A stretch of DNA of 64,000 nucleotides from Dickeya fangzhongdai (GCF_002812485.1 NZ_CP025003.1:1178001-1242000); one strand, 5' to 3'. Shown: positions 1-10,081, numbered from the stretch's first letter. Numbers and translations: made by a program. The notes: generated by a model not told the origin, from the sequence alone.

Positions 1-1476
1 CATGAGACGCTGAAACCGGTGCTGGAACCGACCTATGGTATTATCCTGTATCAGGAACAGGTGATGCAGATTGCCCAGGTGCTGGCAGGGTATACCCTCG
101 GCGGCGCGGATATGCTGCGCCGTGCGATGGGTAAGAAAAAGCCCGAAGAGATGGCCAAGCAGCGCTCGGTGTTTAAAGAGGGCGCGGAGAAGATGGGCGT
201 CGACGGCGAGCTGTCGATGAAAATCTTTGACCTGGTGGAGAAGTTCGCCGGTTACGGCTTCAACAAGTCGCATTCGGCCGCCTACGCGCTGGTATCGTAT
301 CAAACGTTATGGCTGAAGGCCCATTATCCGGCGGAGTTCATGGCGGCGGTGATGACCGCGGATATGGACAACACCGACAAGATCGTCGGATTGGTGGATG
401 AATGCTGGCGTATGGGGCTGAAGATCCTGCCGCCGGACATCAACAGCGGTCTGTACCATTTTCACGTCAACGATGACGGCGAGATCGTCTACGGCATCGG
501 CGCCATCAAAGGCGTGGGTGAAGGGCCGATCGAAGCCATCATTGAAGCGCGTAATAACGATGGTTATTTCCGCGATTTGTTTGATCTCTGCGCCCGTACC
601 GATATCAAAAAGCTGAACCGGCGGGTGCTGGAAAAGCTGATTATGTCCGGCGCGTTTGACCGGCTGGGGCCGCACCGGGCGGCGTTGATGAATTCGCTGG
701 CGGATGCCATGAAGTCGGCGGAACAGCACGCGAAAGCGGAGGCTATCGGTCAGGCGGATATGTTCGGGGTGCTGGCGGAAACGCCTGAGCAGGTGGAGCA
801 ATCCTACAGCACGGTGCCGCCGTGGCCGGAACAGGTGGTGCTGGACGGCGAAAGGGAAACATTGGGGTTGTACCTGACCGGACACCCCATCAATCAGTAT
901 CTGAAGGAAATTGAACGCTACGCGGGAGGCGTGCGTTTAAAAGACATGCATCCCACGGAGCGGGGAAAAATGACCACTGCCGTCGGGTTGGTGCTCGCCG
1001 CCCGGGTGATGGTGACCAAACGGGGCAACCGTATTGGCGTCTGTACGCTGGATGATCGTTCCGGTCGTCTGGAAGTGATGCTGTTTACCGACGCGCTGGA
1101 AAAATATCAGCACCTGCTGGAGCAGGATCGCATTTTGATTGCCAGCGGACAGGTCAGCTTTGATGACTTCAGCGGCGGACTTAAAATGACGGTCAGAGAG
1201 CTAATGGATATCAGCGAAGCGCGGGAAAAATACGCGCGCGGGCTTGCTATCTCGCTGACTGACAGGCAAATTGATGACCAGTTGTTAAACCGTCTCCGTC
1301 AGTCGTTGGAACCCCATCGATCGGGGACGATTCCGGTGCATCTCTACTACCAGCGCCAGGACGCGCGTGCCCGGCTACGTTTCGGTGCGGCATGGCGTAT
1401 CACGCCCACCGATGGGTTGCTGAATGATTTACGTACCCTGGTTGGTAATGAACAGGTAGAACTGGAATTTGACTAA
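1..1476 (+). CDS. dnaE: DNA polymerase III subunit alpha (3' part)
   Basis: This is the C-terminal 491 codons of the replicative polymerase alpha subunit. The window opens inside the gene, in frame from base 1 with the residues [13 protein letters not shown]. The visible part starts in the conserved polymerase core ([14 protein letters not shown] and LRRAMGKKK). It continues through the helix-hairpin-helix region ([17 protein letters not shown]) and an OB-fold stretch around residues 300-400, and ends in the region that contacts the tau subunit. The family is about 1160 residues long, so the PHP domain and palm lie outside the window. The stop is followed after 12 bases by accA on the same strand, the usual enterobacterial order. 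Identification is by motif and synteny and is very secure. Confidence 0.97.
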   Translation, partial: HETLKPVLEPTYGIILYQEQVMQIAQVLAGYTLGGADMLRRAMGKKKPEEMAKQRSVFKEGAEKMGVDGELSMKIFDLVEKFAGYGFNKSHSAAYALVSYQTLWLKAHYPAEFMAAVMTADMDNTDKIVGLVDECWRMGLKILPPDINSGLYHFHVNDDGEIVYGIGAIKGVGEGPIEAIIEARNNDGYFRDLFDLCARTDIKKLNRRVLEKLIMSGAFDRLGPHRAALMNSLADAMKSAEQHAKAEAIGQADMFGVLAETPEQVEQSYSTVPPWPEQVVLDGERETLGLYLTGHPINQYLKEIERYAGGVRLKDMHPTERGKMTTAVGLVLAARVMVTKRGNRIGVCTLDDRSGRLEVMLFTDALEKYQHLLEQDRILIASGQVSFDDFSGGLKMTVRELMDISEAREKYARGLAISLTDRQIDDQLLNRLRQSLEPHRSGTIPVHLYYQRQDARARLRFGAAWRITPTDGLLNDLRTLVGNEQVELEFD

Positions 1477-1488
1477 AATAGGAATACT

Positions 1489-2448
1489 ATGAGTCTGAAT
1501 TTTCTTGATTTTGAGCAGCCGATTGCAGAGTTGGAAGCAAAGATTGATTCCCTGACCGCAGTCAGCCGCCAAGATGAAAAATTGGATATTAATCTGGATG
1601 AAGAAGTTAAGCGTCTGCGTGAAAAGAGCGTAGAGCTGACGCGCAAAATCTTCGCCGATCTGGGCGCCTGGCAGATTGCCCAACTGGCGCGCCATCCACA
1701 GCGTCCTTATACCCTGGACTACGTTCAGCACATTTTCTCCGACTTTGACGAACTGGCCGGCGATCGCGCCTATGCCGATGACAAGGCAATCGTCGGGGGC
1801 ATCGCCCGTCTTGACGGGCGTCCGGTGATGATTATTGGTCATCAGAAAGGCCGCGAAACCAAAGAAAAAATCCGTCGCAATTTCGGGATGCCGGCGCCGG
1901 AAGGTTACCGCAAGGCGCTGCGTCTGATGGAGACGGCTGAACGTTTCAAAATGCCGATCATCACCTTTATCGACACCCCGGGCGCATATCCGGGCGTAGG
2001 GGCGGAAGAGCGCGGCCAGTCTGAAGCGATCGCCCGCAACCTGCGCGAAATGTCCAGCCTGCGTGTACCGATCGTCTGTACGGTGATTGGCGAAGGCGGC
2101 TCCGGCGGCGCGCTGGCTATCGGTGTCGGCGACAAGGTGAACATGCTGCAGTACAGCACCTATTCAGTTATTTCGCCGGAAGGCTGCGCCTCGATTCTGT
2201 GGAAAAGCGCCGACAAAGCGCCGCTGGCTGCGGAAGCGATGGGGATTACCGCACCGCGTCTGAAAGAGCTGAAGCTGATTGACTCGGTGATTCCGGAACC
2301 GCTGGGCTCAGCCCATCGTGATGTAGCAGCAATGGCCGCATCGCTGAAATCACAGTTGCTGTCTGACCTGAACGAACTGGATACGCTGAGCGAACAGGAA
2401 TTGCTGAACCGCCGTTACCAGCGTTTGATGAATTACGGCTACTGCTGA
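1489..2448 (+). CDS. accA: Acetyl-CoA carboxylase carboxyltransferase subunit alpha
   Basis: A 319-residue cytoplasmic protein, the normal length for AccA. It pairs with AccD to transfer the carboxyl group from biotin-BCCP to acetyl-CoA, the first committed step of fatty acid synthesis. Family hallmarks are the N-terminal [16 protein letters not shown], the central [18 protein letters not shown] and the glycine-rich [16 protein letters not shown] oxyanion region. It begins 12 bases after dnaE and is probably co-transcribed with it. A strong hairpin terminator follows the stop. Nothing unusual is seen. Confidence 0.98.
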   Translation: MSLNFLDFEQPIAELEAKIDSLTAVSRQDEKLDINLDEEVKRLREKSVELTRKIFADLGAWQIAQLARHPQRPYTLDYVQHIFSDFDELAGDRAYADDKAIVGGIARLDGRPVMIIGHQKGRETKEKIRRNFGMPAPEGYRKALRLMETAERFKMPIITFIDTPGAYPGVGAEERGQSEAIARNLREMSSLRVPIVCTVIGEGGSGGALAIGVGDKVNMLQYSTYSVISPEGCASILWKSADKAPLAAEAMGITAPRLKELKLIDSVIPEPLGSAHRDVAAMAASLKSQLLSDLNELDTLSEQELLNRRYQRLMNYGYC

Positions 2449-2470
2449 TTTACCTCGCTATGCATCAAAC

Positions 2471-2504
2471 AAGTCCGCGATTGGGAACGATCGCGGACTT
2501 TTTG
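2471..2504 (+). terminator. Rho-independent terminator after accA
   Basis: A perfect 10-base stem (AAGTCCGCGA paired with TCGCGGACTT) encloses a 10-base loop and is followed by TTTG, 23 bases after the accA stop. It would end the dnaE-accA transcript. Confidence 0.85.
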
Positions 2505-2632
2505 TTATGCTGATAACGGTGTTACGCGACGTGCCATCACCGCGGCGGCTTATTGTTCGACCCGCATTTTCTCCTCAACCATGACATGGCATCGGCGAGC
2601 GTGGTGGCGCGCCATTCAGGGGAACCACTCTT

Positions 2633-3022
2633 ATGCTGACATTGCTGAATGTTCACCATATCGCGATTATTGCCTCGGATTATGAGCGCAGTAAGCGTTT
2701 CTATTGCGACGTGCTCGGTTTTACGCTGCAACAGGAGGTCTACCGGGCGGCCCGTGACTCCTGGAAAGGCGATCTGGCGCTTAACGGCGCTTATCTGATC
2801 GAACTGTTTTCATTCCCTTCGCCGCCGGCACGCGTCAGCCGACCGGAAGCCTGCGGGCTGCGTCATCTGGCGTTTGCGGTTGACGATATCGAACAGGCGG
2901 TCATTGCGCTGAACGAGGCGGGGGTGGACTGCGAGCCGGTGCGGACAGACGAGTATACCGGCCGCCGTTTTACCTTCTTTGCCGATCCGGACGGATTGCC
3001 GCTTGAGTTGTATGAACGCTGA
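2633..3022 (+). CDS. yaeR: VOC-family (glyoxalase I-like) protein YaeR
   Basis: A 129-residue single vicinal-oxygen-chelate domain closely resembling enteric YaeR, also called GloA2. The betaalphabetabetabeta modules carry the metal-site positions: HHIAIIASDY at the start, E in LIELFSFP, H in GLRHLAFAV and E in the terminal PLELYER. YaeR is placed in the glyoxalase I superfamily and its substrate is not established. It lies directly upstream of tilS, whose start codon overlaps its end by 11 bases, so the two genes are probably translationally coupled. The same order occurs in E. coli. Confidence 0.92.
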   Translation: MLTLLNVHHIAIIASDYERSKRFYCDVLGFTLQQEVYRAARDSWKGDLALNGAYLIELFSFPSPPARVSRPEACGLRHLAFAVDDIEQAVIALNEAGVDCEPVRTDEYTGRRFTFFADPDGLPLELYER

Positions 3023-4385
3023 TACCGATATTTTCCCCGAACTGCTGACGGCGATTGACGCGCAGATTGCGGCCGATGGGCACTATCTGGTGGCCTACAG
3101 CGGCGGGCTGGACTCCAGCGTGCTGCTGCATTTGATGATGCGTTTACGCCGACGGCGTGTATCGTCTTTACCGGTATTGTCTTTACAGGAATTGTCTTTA
3201 CAGGAATTGCCTCTGCGGGCGGTGTATGTGCATCACGGCCTGAGCGCGCATGCCGATGCGTGGGCTGAACATTGCCGCGCCCAGTGCCTGCGCTGGCAGG
3301 TGCCGTTCGATGTGTTGCAGGTTCAGGTGGATGCCCGCGACGGCGGCGTTGAAGCCGCTGCGCGGTCCGCGCGTTATCAGGCGTTGCAACAGCATTTGCA
3401 TGACGGGGAAACGCTGCTGACGGCCCAACATCAGGATGACCAGAGCGAGACGTTCCTGCTGGCGCTTAAACGCGGCAGCGGGCCTGCCGGACTGGCGTCG
3501 ATGGCGGCGACCGCGCAACCAAACGGCGTTCGGCTGCAACGCCCGCTGCTGGGGATAGCCCGCGAACAACTGGAGGCTTATGCCAACGCGTACCAGTTGA
3601 CGTGGGTGGAGGATGACAGCAACGCCGATGAGCGCTACGACCGCAATTTTCTGCGCCGACAGGTGTTGCCGTTGCTGAAACGGCGTTGGCCTCATTTCCC
3701 TTCAGCGGTGGCGCGCAGCGCAGAACTGTGCGCGGAACAGGAACAACTGCTGGATGAACTGCTGGCTGAGTCGCTGGCGACGCTGCGCAATGCCGATGGT
3801 GCGTTGAGCGTGGCGGCGTTGACGCCAATGAGCACCGCACGGCGGTTCGCTTTATTGCGTCGTTGGCTGGCGGAGCAGGGCGCGCGTATGCCGTCCCGCG
3901 AACAACTGACGCGATTGTGGGAAGAGGTGGCGACCAGCCGTGACGATGCCAACCCTTGCCTGCAACTCGGTTCGTGGCAGGTCAGGCGGTTTCGCCACTA
4001 CTTGTATCTGCTGCCGGCGATGACGCCGGTAACCGAATATGTGCTGCCGTGGCAGCCAGCGGCCGCGCCCTTGCCGTTGCCGGATAACCTCGGGCAACTG
4101 CGGGTATCGACGCAGGGAACCTGGATGCGGCAGCCGCGCCATGACGAAGTCGTCACCGTGCGTTTCGGTTTTCAGGGGTATGTGCAGATAGTCGGGCGTG
4201 CTCACGGCCGCCCTATCAAGAAATTATGGCAGGAGCTGGACGTGCCGCCGTGGCTGCGGGAACGCACGCCGCTGATTTTCTATAACGACCAGTTGATTGC
4301 GGCGGTCGGGCGATTTGTGACCCGTGAAGGACAGGCGACGGTGGATGAGAGCGGATGGTTTATCGACTGGCGTGGGCTGAAATAA
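3012..4385 (+). CDS. tilS: tRNA(Ile)-lysidine synthetase
   Basis: A 457-residue enzyme that converts the wobble cytidine of tRNA-Ile(CAU) to lysidine so that it reads AUA. The N-terminal PP-loop ATPase motif SGGLDSSVLL lies near residues 30-40. Further motifs are AQHQDDQSETFLLAL and YDRNFLRRQVLP. The C-terminal substrate-binding domain contains GRPIKKLWQELDVPPWLRERTPLI. I chose the ATG at 3012, which gives a normal TilS N-terminus and overlaps yaeR. An odd feature is three in-frame 15-base repeats (3165-3209) adding SLPVL/SLQEL/SLQEL between the PP-loop and the next strand. This probably lengthens a surface loop. Confidence 0.96.
   Translation: MNADTDIFPELLTAIDAQIAADGHYLVAYSGGLDSSVLLHLMMRLRRRRVSSLPVLSLQELSLQELPLRAVYVHHGLSAHADAWAEHCRAQCLRWQVPFDVLQVQVDARDGGVEAAARSARYQALQQHLHDGETLLTAQHQDDQSETFLLALKRGSGPAGLASMAATAQPNGVRLQRPLLGIAREQLEAYANAYQLTWVEDDSNADERYDRNFLRRQVLPLLKRRWPHFPSAVARSAELCAEQEQLLDELLAESLATLRNADGALSVAALTPMSTARRFALLRRWLAEQGARMPSREQLTRLWEEVATSRDDANPCLQLGSWQVRRFRHYLYLLPAMTPVTEYVLPWQPAAAPLPLPDNLGQLRVSTQGTWMRQPRHDEVVTVRFGFQGYVQIVGRAHGRPIKKLWQELDVPPWLRERTPLIFYNDQLIAAVGRFVTREGQATVDESGWFIDWRGLK
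3165..3209 (+). repeat. Three 15-bp tandem repeats inside tilS
   Basis: Units TCTTTACCGGTATTG, TCTTTACAGGAATTG and TCTTTACAGGAATTG follow one another in frame. The last two are identical. They encode five-residue repeats in TilS and could gain or lose units without a frameshift. Confidence 0.9.
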
Positions 4386-4410
4386 AAACGGACAACCCGC
4401 GTTGTCCGTT
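4384..4410 (-). terminator. Terminator of the yaeP-rof operon
   Basis: A 10-base stem AACGGACAAC / GTTGTCCGTT with a 4-base loop lies between the converging tilS and rof genes. Read on the minus strand it is followed by a run of T (TTTTTATTT), so it suits the rof transcript best. It may also help end the tilS message. Confidence 0.8.
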
Positions 4411-4430
4411 GCTGTAGACGAAAAGGGCTG

Positions 4431-4691
4431 TCAGGGCTCGCTGACCACCACTTTACCAATTTCGGGGTGACTGAAGCTGAGGATATGGTCGAGACGGAGC
4501 TCGCGTTTCTGACCCGACTCTTCAATCACCAGATATTCGATATTTTTTCGAGAGATCATATCACTGGCTTTACCGACCACGACCTCGCCAGTGCGCAGTT
4601 CAACCGTCAGCGTCAGATGCTGCTGGCAGGTGGCTTCCAGGTTATCGTAGTCATCACAATTGATGGGTTGATATTCATTACTCATTGACAT
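4431..4691 (-). CDS. rof: Rho-binding antiterminator Rof (YaeO)
   Basis: An 86-residue protein matching enteric Rof/YaeO, with [13 protein letters not shown] at the N-terminus and [16 protein letters not shown] near the C-terminus. In E. coli this small Sm-like barrel binds the Rho hexamer and inhibits Rho-dependent termination. The start overlaps the last codons of yaeP by 14 bases, indicating a two-gene operon with translational coupling. A second ATG two codons in (at 4685) is also possible as the start. Confidence 0.94.
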   Translation of the reverse strand: MSMSNEYQPINCDDYDNLEATCQQHLTLTVELRTGEVVVGKASDMISRKNIEYLVIEESGQKRELRLDHILSFSHPEIGKVVVSEP

Positions 4692-4878
4692 AATCGCTCA
4701 CCAATAAGTTAGCGGCGGCATAAGCCGCCTGTTCCCTGACAGAGGATGGTAATTCGCTGTTTGTCGCGATGCCATCCAGGGTTTTCAACACACAACCCAG
4801 CGCGTCGGGTATAAACCCCAGATCGCCACTGGCGATCTCCGCGTACAGACGGCGCACTAATTCACTGTATTGTTGCAT
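4678..4878 (-). CDS. yaeP: UPF0253 family protein YaeP
   Basis: A 66-residue protein of the UPF0253 family, recognisable by [21 protein letters not shown] and the end [16 protein letters not shown]. No molecular function is established for the family. It is the first gene of the yaeP-rof pair and overlaps rof. The upstream 239 bases, shared with divergent yaeQ, should hold both promoters. Confidence 0.93.
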   Translation of the reverse strand: MQQYSELVRRLYAEIASGDLGFIPDALGCVLKTLDGIATNSELPSSVREQAAYAAANLLVSDYVNE

Positions 4879-5117
4879 AATATCCTCTCTTAGAGCTTAA
4901 CCCGGTAGAGATTCATGCATCCTTCATTGTTATGGTGACTGCAATGTAAGTCTACGAAGATAAACTCTCATCTTCTTTCCGACTATAGCATAGGCCCCGG
5001 TAGGTTATCAGCATAATGCAACAGCATAATTCTGCTGTTACCGCCCATAACGCGCATGTGACTGTGATGTACGTCGCAGCTGGGGTAGACTAACGGCTCT
5101 GTAATTAGGGGTAGAGA

Positions 5118-5666
5118 ATGGCCTTAAAAGCAACGGTTTACAAAGCCAACGTCAACATCGCCGATATGGATCGCGCGTTCTTCCAGGATGTCAGCCTGAC
5201 GCTGGCCCAGCACCCTTCCGAAACCGACCAGCGCATGATGCTGCGACTGCTGGCGTGGATCTGCCATGCCGATGATCGGTTGCGTTTCACCAAGGGATTG
5301 AGCGCGGATGACGAGCCGGAAATCTGGCAACATAGCGACGACGGTCAACTGATGTTATGGATTGAACTGGGCCTGCCTGATGAAAAACGCCTGAAAAAAG
5401 CCTGTAGTCTGTCGCCCGACGTGGTGCTGTATGCCTATGGCGAGCGCGCTGCCCGAGTATGGTGGCAAAACATGGCCGACAAGGCGGCGTCTCTGTCCAA
5501 TCTGACGGTGTATTTTCTCGATGATCAGCAACTGGCGAGCCTGGCTGCCCTGGCGAAACGTTCCATGACATTACAGGCTACGTTGCAGGAAGGAACTATC
5601 TGGCTGTCTGACGATCAGAATAATCTGGAATTGTCGTTCAGTAGCTGGCAAATTGCCCAAGGTTAA
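5118..5666 (+). CDS. yaeQ: YaeQ family protein
   Basis: A 182-residue cytoplasmic protein with the YaeQ signatures [36 protein letters not shown] and [16 protein letters not shown]. The family has a PD-(D/E)XK nuclease-like fold. It was first noted as suppressing loss of RfaH, and its biochemical role is unsettled. Here it is followed by nlpE. The arfB (yaeJ) gene that sits between them in E. coli is absent. Length and start match the family. Confidence 0.94.
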   Translation: MALKATVYKANVNIADMDRAFFQDVSLTLAQHPSETDQRMMLRLLAWICHADDRLRFTKGLSADDEPEIWQHSDDGQLMLWIELGLPDEKRLKKACSLSPDVVLYAYGERAARVWWQNMADKAASLSNLTVYFLDDQQLASLAALAKRSMTLQATLQEGTIWLSDDQNNLELSFSSWQIAQG

Positions 5667-5711
5667 GGATGATCTGACAGCATGCCAGCACAACACAGCA
5701 GGAGAATAAGG

Positions 5712-6314
5712 ATGAAAAAACTGGCGACAGGGGTGATGCTTGTTCTTTTATTATCGGGGTTGATGGGGTGCCATTCCCGCCCCCAGATTCAGGAAGAGCC
5801 ATTACGCCCGATGGCGCAATATTATCGCGGTAAGTTGCCTTGTGGCGCGTGCGGCGAGATGGATACGTCACTGTTTTTGAATACGGACGGCAGTTTTGTC
5901 ATGCAGGAGAGCTACCCGTCCGGGACTGACGGTAACACCACCGTTGCGGAATCGGGCCGCTGGAGCCGTACCGCCGAACGGCTGGTACTGACCGATAACT
6001 ATGGCGAGAAACGCTATTTCCGCCCGTTAAACAATGGCCTTGAAGCCTTGGGCGATGACGGCCAGCCGTTGGGCGCCGCCGCTCAGCGTTACCGGCTGCT
6101 TGCCGTGGATAAGCAGGATAAGCCGGTAGAGCCCGCATGTCTGAGCCTGCTTCCCGGTCGTGATATGCGCGCGATAACGGCTGCGGTTGAGCGTTATATG
6201 ACGAAGCAACCGGGTGGGCATGTATTTTCCATTGCGATGGAGCCGGGAATCACTGCCGTGCACGTGAGCTATTACTCGTATTCCCGCGTGATTGCCTATC
6301 CTGTGGCGCTGTGA
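5712..6314 (+). CDS. nlpE: Envelope stress lipoprotein NlpE
   Basis: A 200-residue outer-membrane lipoprotein homologous to NlpE/CutF, a sensor that activates the Cpx envelope stress response. The ATG at 5712 gives a signal peptide (MKKLATGVMLVLLLSGLMG) ending in a lipobox with Cys at residue 20. The N-terminal domain retains the C-x-x-C-type motif LPCGACGEMDTSLFL and the later GRWSRTAERLVLTDNYGEK. It is shorter than the 236-residue E. coli protein and its C-terminal domain is divergent, though one Cys (PACLSLL) is kept. It lies downstream of yaeQ on the same strand. Confidence 0.85.
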   Translation: MKKLATGVMLVLLLSGLMGCHSRPQIQEEPLRPMAQYYRGKLPCGACGEMDTSLFLNTDGSFVMQESYPSGTDGNTTVAESGRWSRTAERLVLTDNYGEKRYFRPLNNGLEALGDDGQPLGAAAQRYRLLAVDKQDKPVEPACLSLLPGRDMRAITAAVERYMTKQPGGHVFSIAMEPGITAVHVSYYSYSRVIAYPVAL

Positions 6315-6349
6315 TGTAGCCTTGAGCCTCGGGCGGACAGAGATAGCGT

Positions 6350-6383
6350 GAGCGGAGAACCTGAAAGCCGTTGTTCTCCGCTC
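6350..6383. terminator. Hairpin between convergent nlpE and mutS
   Basis: An 11-base stem GAGCGGAGAAC / GTTCTCCGCTC with a 12-base loop lies between two converging genes. T-richness on the plus side is modest (ACACTTTT). It is a likely bidirectional terminator. Confidence 0.6.
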
Positions 6384-6390
6384 AACACTT

Positions 6391-8946
6391 TTACATCATT
6401 CCTTTCAGTTTATACAACCAGTCCAGCGCCTGACGCGGCGTCAGCGTGTCCGGGTCGATGGCTTCCAGCGCGTCCAGCGCCGGCGACGGTTCTTCCGGCG
6501 TGAGCAACGCGAGTTGCGAGCCGTCGACGTGGCTGGCCGAAGCATGACCTGCCAGTGACTCCAGTTCTTTCAGCTTTTGTCTTGCCCGCTTGATGACCTC
6601 TTTCGGCACGCCGGCCAGCGCCGCTACTGCCAGTCCGTAACTCTTGCTGGCTGCGCCTTCCTGCACGCTGTGCATAAAGGCGATGGTGTCGCCATGTTCC
6701 AGCGCGTCGAGATGGATATTGATCACGCCTTCCATTTTTTCCGGCAGGTTGGTGAGCTCGAAATAGTGAGTGGCGAACAGGGTCATCGCCTTGATTTTGT
6801 TCGCCAGCGCTTCGGCGCAGGCCCAGGCCAGCGACAGACCGTCGTAAGTGGATGTACCGCGCCCGATTTCATCCATCAACACCAGACTGTGTTCGGTGGC
6901 GTTATGCAGAATGTTGGCGGTTTCCGTCATTTCCACCATGAAGGTTGAACGGCCGGAAGCCAGATCATCGGCGGCGCCGACGCGGGTGAAGATACGGTCG
7001 ACCGGGCCAATCACCGCCTGTTCGGCCGGGACGTAGCTGCCGATGTGCGCCATCAGCACAATCAGCGCCGCTTGTCGCATATAGGTGCTTTTCCCGCCCA
7101 TGTTGGGGCCGGTGATGATCAGCAGCCGACGCTGAGGCGACAGCGACAGCGGGTTGGCGATAAAGGGCTCGCTCAGCACTTGTTCCACCACCGGATGGCG
7201 GCCGCCGGTAATCTTGATCCCCGGTTTGTCGCTGATAGTGGGGCAGACGTAGTTCAGCGTGTCGGCGCGTTCGGCCAGATTGGTAAGAACATCCAGTTCC
7301 GCCAGCGCGCCGGCGCTTTGCTGCAGGTCCGCCAGATGCGGCAGCAGCAGATCGAACAATTCTTCGTACAGGGCTTTTTCCAGCGCCAGCGCCTTGCCTT
7401 TTGAGGTCAGTACCTTGTCTTCGTATTCTTTCAGCTCGGGAATGATGTAGCGCTCGGCATTTTTCAGCGTCTGGCGGCGCACATAGTTCATCGGCACCAG
7501 ATGGCTCTGCCCACGGCTGACCTGAATGTAGTAACCGTGCACGCCGTTGAAACCGACCTTCAGCGTGTCGATGCCAAGCCGGTCGCGTTCGCGGATTTCC
7601 AGTTTTTCCAGATAATCGCTGGCGCCATCGGCCAGCATGCGCCACTCATCCAATTCGGCGTTGTAGCCGCTGGCGATGACGCCGCCGTCTCGTACCAATA
7701 CCGGCGGCGCTTCCACCACCGCGTGTTCCAGCAGGTCGCGCAGCTCATCAAAATGGCCGACTTGCGTCCGCAATTGTTGTACCGCTTCGGCGCTGACCGT
7801 TTCCAGCAGAGCGTGAATGTCCGGCAACTGTTGAAAGGCATGACGCATCCGGGCCAGATCGCGCGGACGTGCCGAGCGCAGCGCCAGACGCGCCAGAATA
7901 CGCTCCAGATCGCCCACCTGGCGCAAAAACGGCTGCAGTTCGGCCGCCGTATCCCGCAGTGCGCCGATGGCCTGCTGACGCCGCAGCAGCGCCTGAACGT
8001 CGCGAATCGGCGCGTGCAGCCAGCGTTTCAGCATGCGGCTGCCCATCGCGGTAACGGTACGGTCCAGCACCGAGGCCAGCGTATTCTCACCGCTGCCGGA
8101 CAGGTTCTGCGTCAGCTCCAGATTACGGCGCGTCGCCGCATCCATGATGATGCCGTCCTGCTGGCGTTCCACGGTGATGCCGCGGATATGCGGCAGCGAG
8201 GTTCGCTGGGTATCTTTGGCGTATTGCAACAGACAACCCGCGGCGCGCAGCCCCAGGTGCGCCTGTTCTACGCCGAAACCGGTCAGGTCGCGGGTGCCAA
8301 ACTGCAGATTCAACTGCTGGCGGGCGGTGTCCAGTTCGAACTCCCACAACGGACGGCGGCGCAGCCCGTGGCGATGCTCAATCAGGGACATCGCTTCAAA
8401 GGTTTCCGGATAGAGCAATTCCGCCGGATTGGTGCGCTGCAGCTCCGCCGCCATGGTTTCCCGGTCAACCGGCTCCGCCAGCCGGAAACGGCCGGAGCTG
8501 ATATCCAGCGTGGCGTAGCCGAATCCCCGGCCTTCCTGCCAGACGGCGGCCAGCAGGTTGTCCTGTTTTTCCTGTAAGAGCGCTTCATCGCTGATGGTGC
8601 CGGGGGTGACGATGCGCACCACTTTGCGCTCCACCGGGCCTTTGCTGGTGGCCGGGTCGCCAATTTGTTCGCAGATCGCCACCGATTCGCCCAACTGCAC
8701 CAGTTTGGCCAGATAGTTTTCCACCGCATGGTGAGGAACGCCTGCCATCGGGATGGGTTCCCCCGCGGAAGCGCCGCGCTTGGTCAGCGAAATATCCAGC
8801 AACTGTGAGGCGCGTTTGGCGTCGCCATAAAACAGCTCATAGAAGTCGCCCATGCGGTAAAACAGCAGAATATCGGGATGCTGGGCTTTCAGCTTCAGGT
8901 ACTGCTGCATCATGGGGGTATGCAAGCTAATGTCTTCTTTTTCCAT
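6391..8946 (-). CDS. mutS: DNA mismatch repair protein MutS with a replaced N-terminus
   Basis: An 851-residue mismatch-recognition ATPase. The mismatch-binding F-x-E motif (DFYELF, F35 and E37), Walker A (GPNMGGKST), Walker B ([10 protein letters not shown]) and the ATHYFEL motif are all intact, so the protein should work. The first ten residues, [10 protein letters not shown], differ from the usual enteric start. They are joined to the conserved PMMQQY at a 20-base direct repeat. The displaced native start, MSTPESLDAHAPMMQQYL, lies 8.4 kb away at 17391. An integrated island has therefore supplied a new start codon and probably a new promoter. The nearest upstream sequence is the recombinase remnant on the same strand, 20 bases away, so mutS transcription may now start in the island. 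Confidence 0.97.
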   Translation of the reverse strand: MEKEDISLHTPMMQQYLKLKAQHPDILLFYRMGDFYELFYGDAKRASQLLDISLTKRGASAGEPIPMAGVPHHAVENYLAKLVQLGESVAICEQIGDPATSKGPVERKVVRIVTPGTISDEALLQEKQDNLLAAVWQEGRGFGYATLDISSGRFRLAEPVDRETMAAELQRTNPAELLYPETFEAMSLIEHRHGLRRRPLWEFELDTARQQLNLQFGTRDLTGFGVEQAHLGLRAAGCLLQYAKDTQRTSLPHIRGITVERQQDGIIMDAATRRNLELTQNLSGSGENTLASVLDRTVTAMGSRMLKRWLHAPIRDVQALLRRQQAIGALRDTAAELQPFLRQVGDLERILARLALRSARPRDLARMRHAFQQLPDIHALLETVSAEAVQQLRTQVGHFDELRDLLEHAVVEAPPVLVRDGGVIASGYNAELDEWRMLADGASDYLEKLEIRERDRLGIDTLKVGFNGVHGYYIQVSRGQSHLVPMNYVRRQTLKNAERYIIPELKEYEDKVLTSKGKALALEKALYEELFDLLLPHLADLQQSAGALAELDVLTNLAERADTLNYVCPTISDKPGIKITGGRHPVVEQVLSEPFIANPLSLSPQRRLLIITGPNMGGKSTYMRQAALIVLMAHIGSYVPAEQAVIGPVDRIFTRVGAADDLASGRSTFMVEMTETANILHNATEHSLVLMDEIGRGTSTYDGLSLAWACAEALANKIKAMTLFATHYFELTNLPEKMEGVINIHLDALEHGDTIAFMHSVQEGAASKSYGLAVAALAGVPKEVIKRARQKLKELESLAGHASASHVDGSQLALLTPEEPSPALDALEAIDPDTLTPRQALDWLYKLKGMM
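8899..8918 (+). repeat. Left attachment-site core (direct repeat copy 1)
   Basis: The 20-base sequence gtactgctgcatcatggggg lies within mutS codons 11-17 and is repeated exactly at 17341-17360. The bases on both sides differ between the copies. I read it as the att core left by site-specific integration into the 5' end of mutS. Confidence 0.85.
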
Positions 8947-8966
8947 TTAAATAAATCACTTATAAA

Positions 8967-9143
8967 TTACGATGCCAGTTTTGGGGCAATTGGGGCATTT
9001 TGATCCCTATTTTTCATGTTTTCCCAGATGCGATCCAGCTCCCTGTGAGACGCTGAATCTATCCAGCATGCATAGACTTCAACAAGCATTAAGTAATCGT
9101 TGTGTGGCGGTCGTTCACCCGGACGCAGCCCGGAATAGGCAGC
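8967..9143 (-). pseudogene. Tyrosine-recombinase (integrase) C-terminal remnant
   Basis: Reading the minus strand towards mutS, an open stretch ends 20 bases before the mutS start codon. It encodes DYLMLVEVYACWIDSAS followed by HRELDRIWENMKN. The shape of a Y-A-x-W-I catalytic-tyrosine box followed by an E-L-D-R-I-W tail matches the C-terminus of phage-type integrases. Just upstream and in frame is LAAYSGLRPGE, which resembles the box around the first catalytic arginine. The two boxes are far too close for an intact enzyme, so an internal deletion is likely and the arginine-box reading is tentative. The position next to the att core is where such an integrase gene would be expected. Confidence 0.6.
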
Positions 9144-9162
9144 CAACGTAGCGGCGCCTTAT

Positions 9163-9445
9163 CTACCGGATGCAGACAACCTTTTTAATCAGCACGTTGT
9201 ATTTACCACAGTTGTACTCACCATCGTTGTACTCATCATAACTGAGTGGGGCCGGGGCTTTGCTGCTTTTTGTGAATTGGATGCAATGTTTGCCTGACGC
9301 TTCGCAATAATGGTTGTTTTCACACCAGCAGATGAAGCCGGAGAACGTGGCCGGATACCGGTTCACGGCGTCCGGTTGCAATAGACGTTGGGGCGGCCGA
9401 CTCCCCGATTCGGATGATTCATGATGACCCCGGCAGAAGCCCACT
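9163..9445 (-). other. Cysteine-rich reading frame of unknown status
   Basis: After the oxidoreductase stop, the minus strand stays open and ends at 9163. It encodes a short Cys-rich tail including FICWCENNHYCEASGKHC, then DGEYNCGKYNVLIKKVVC. The only in-frame ATG lies inside the oxidoreductase gene. I do not recognise it. It could be the 3' end of a secreted-protein gene cut by rearrangement in the island, or chance. Confidence 0.25.
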
Positions 9446-10081
9446 TTATCGTGAGCTGATTCCGGGGGCTTGATTAACGAATTCGGTGCTTGAGAGTTGA
9501 TCGAACATGAATATGGCAACGTCTTGACGAGAGACGGTCAGCGTATGCGTTGAGCGGCCATACAGCCCGACATGTAGACGGTTGGACGCGGGGCTGCTTT
9601 TCAGAAATGCCACACGGACCATCGTCCAGTCCAGTTCCGAAGCCCGTATCGCGTTCGCAAGCCCGATAATGTCTTGAAAGGAACGGGGCATGAGAAACCT
9701 GATAAGCAATGCGGGATACCTGATTTTGGGGTCAAATCGGTCCTCAGGATCCGGGGCGGTGCCGGTCGATACGGCAATCAGGCGCTTTACCCCTTCCTGT
9801 ATCATGACCGACGTGATGGCGCCCATAGCCGTGGTAATCGGCAGGTTTTTGGGGTGTTTTAGCGAGGTTGGACCGAGCGCTGACAACACGGCGTCTGAAC
9901 CCGAAATGGCTTCTCTTAGACTCACCCTGTCGGTGAGTTCTCCACGTACGACGCGCACGTTGGCGTTTTCAAACGGGCTGTTCGTCCGGGCAAAGACCGT
10001 CATATCCATGCCGCGTTTTAAGCCTTCATCAATCAGGTATTTTCCGGTTTTTCCGGTTGCGCCAAAAAGGGTTATTTTCAT
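9446..10081 (-). CDS. NAD(P)-binding oxidoreductase (atypical SDR / NmrA-like)
   Basis: A 211-residue Rossmann protein beginning MKITLFGATGKTGKYLIDEG, with the GATGxTG nucleotide-binding motif at residues 7-13. It keeps the chain of short atypical SDR proteins: RGELTD, SGSDAVLSALGP and VKRLIAVSTG. Its substrate cannot be read from sequence. The ATG at 10081 puts the Rossmann strand at the N-terminus as usual. It lies inside the mutS island. It is on the same strand as the DoxX-like gene and near a divergent HxlR regulator, a grouping often seen for redox or electrophile-responsive modules. Confidence 0.8.
   Translation of the reverse strand: MKITLFGATGKTGKYLIDEGLKRGMDMTVFARTNSPFENANVRVVRGELTDRVSLREAISGSDAVLSALGPTSLKHPKNLPITTAMGAITSVMIQEGVKRLIAVSTGTAPDPEDRFDPKIRYPALLIRFLMPRSFQDIIGLANAIRASELDWTMVRVAFLKSSPASNRLHVGLYGRSTHTLTVSRQDVAIFMFDQLSSTEFVNQAPGISSR

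Noticed and set aside
9118..9175. GLRPGE segment as firm proof of an integrase catalytic box
   Set aside because: It is only a few residues from the C-terminal box, and the GC-rich stretch might be an unrelated intergenic repeat. I kept only the C-terminal part as moderate evidence.
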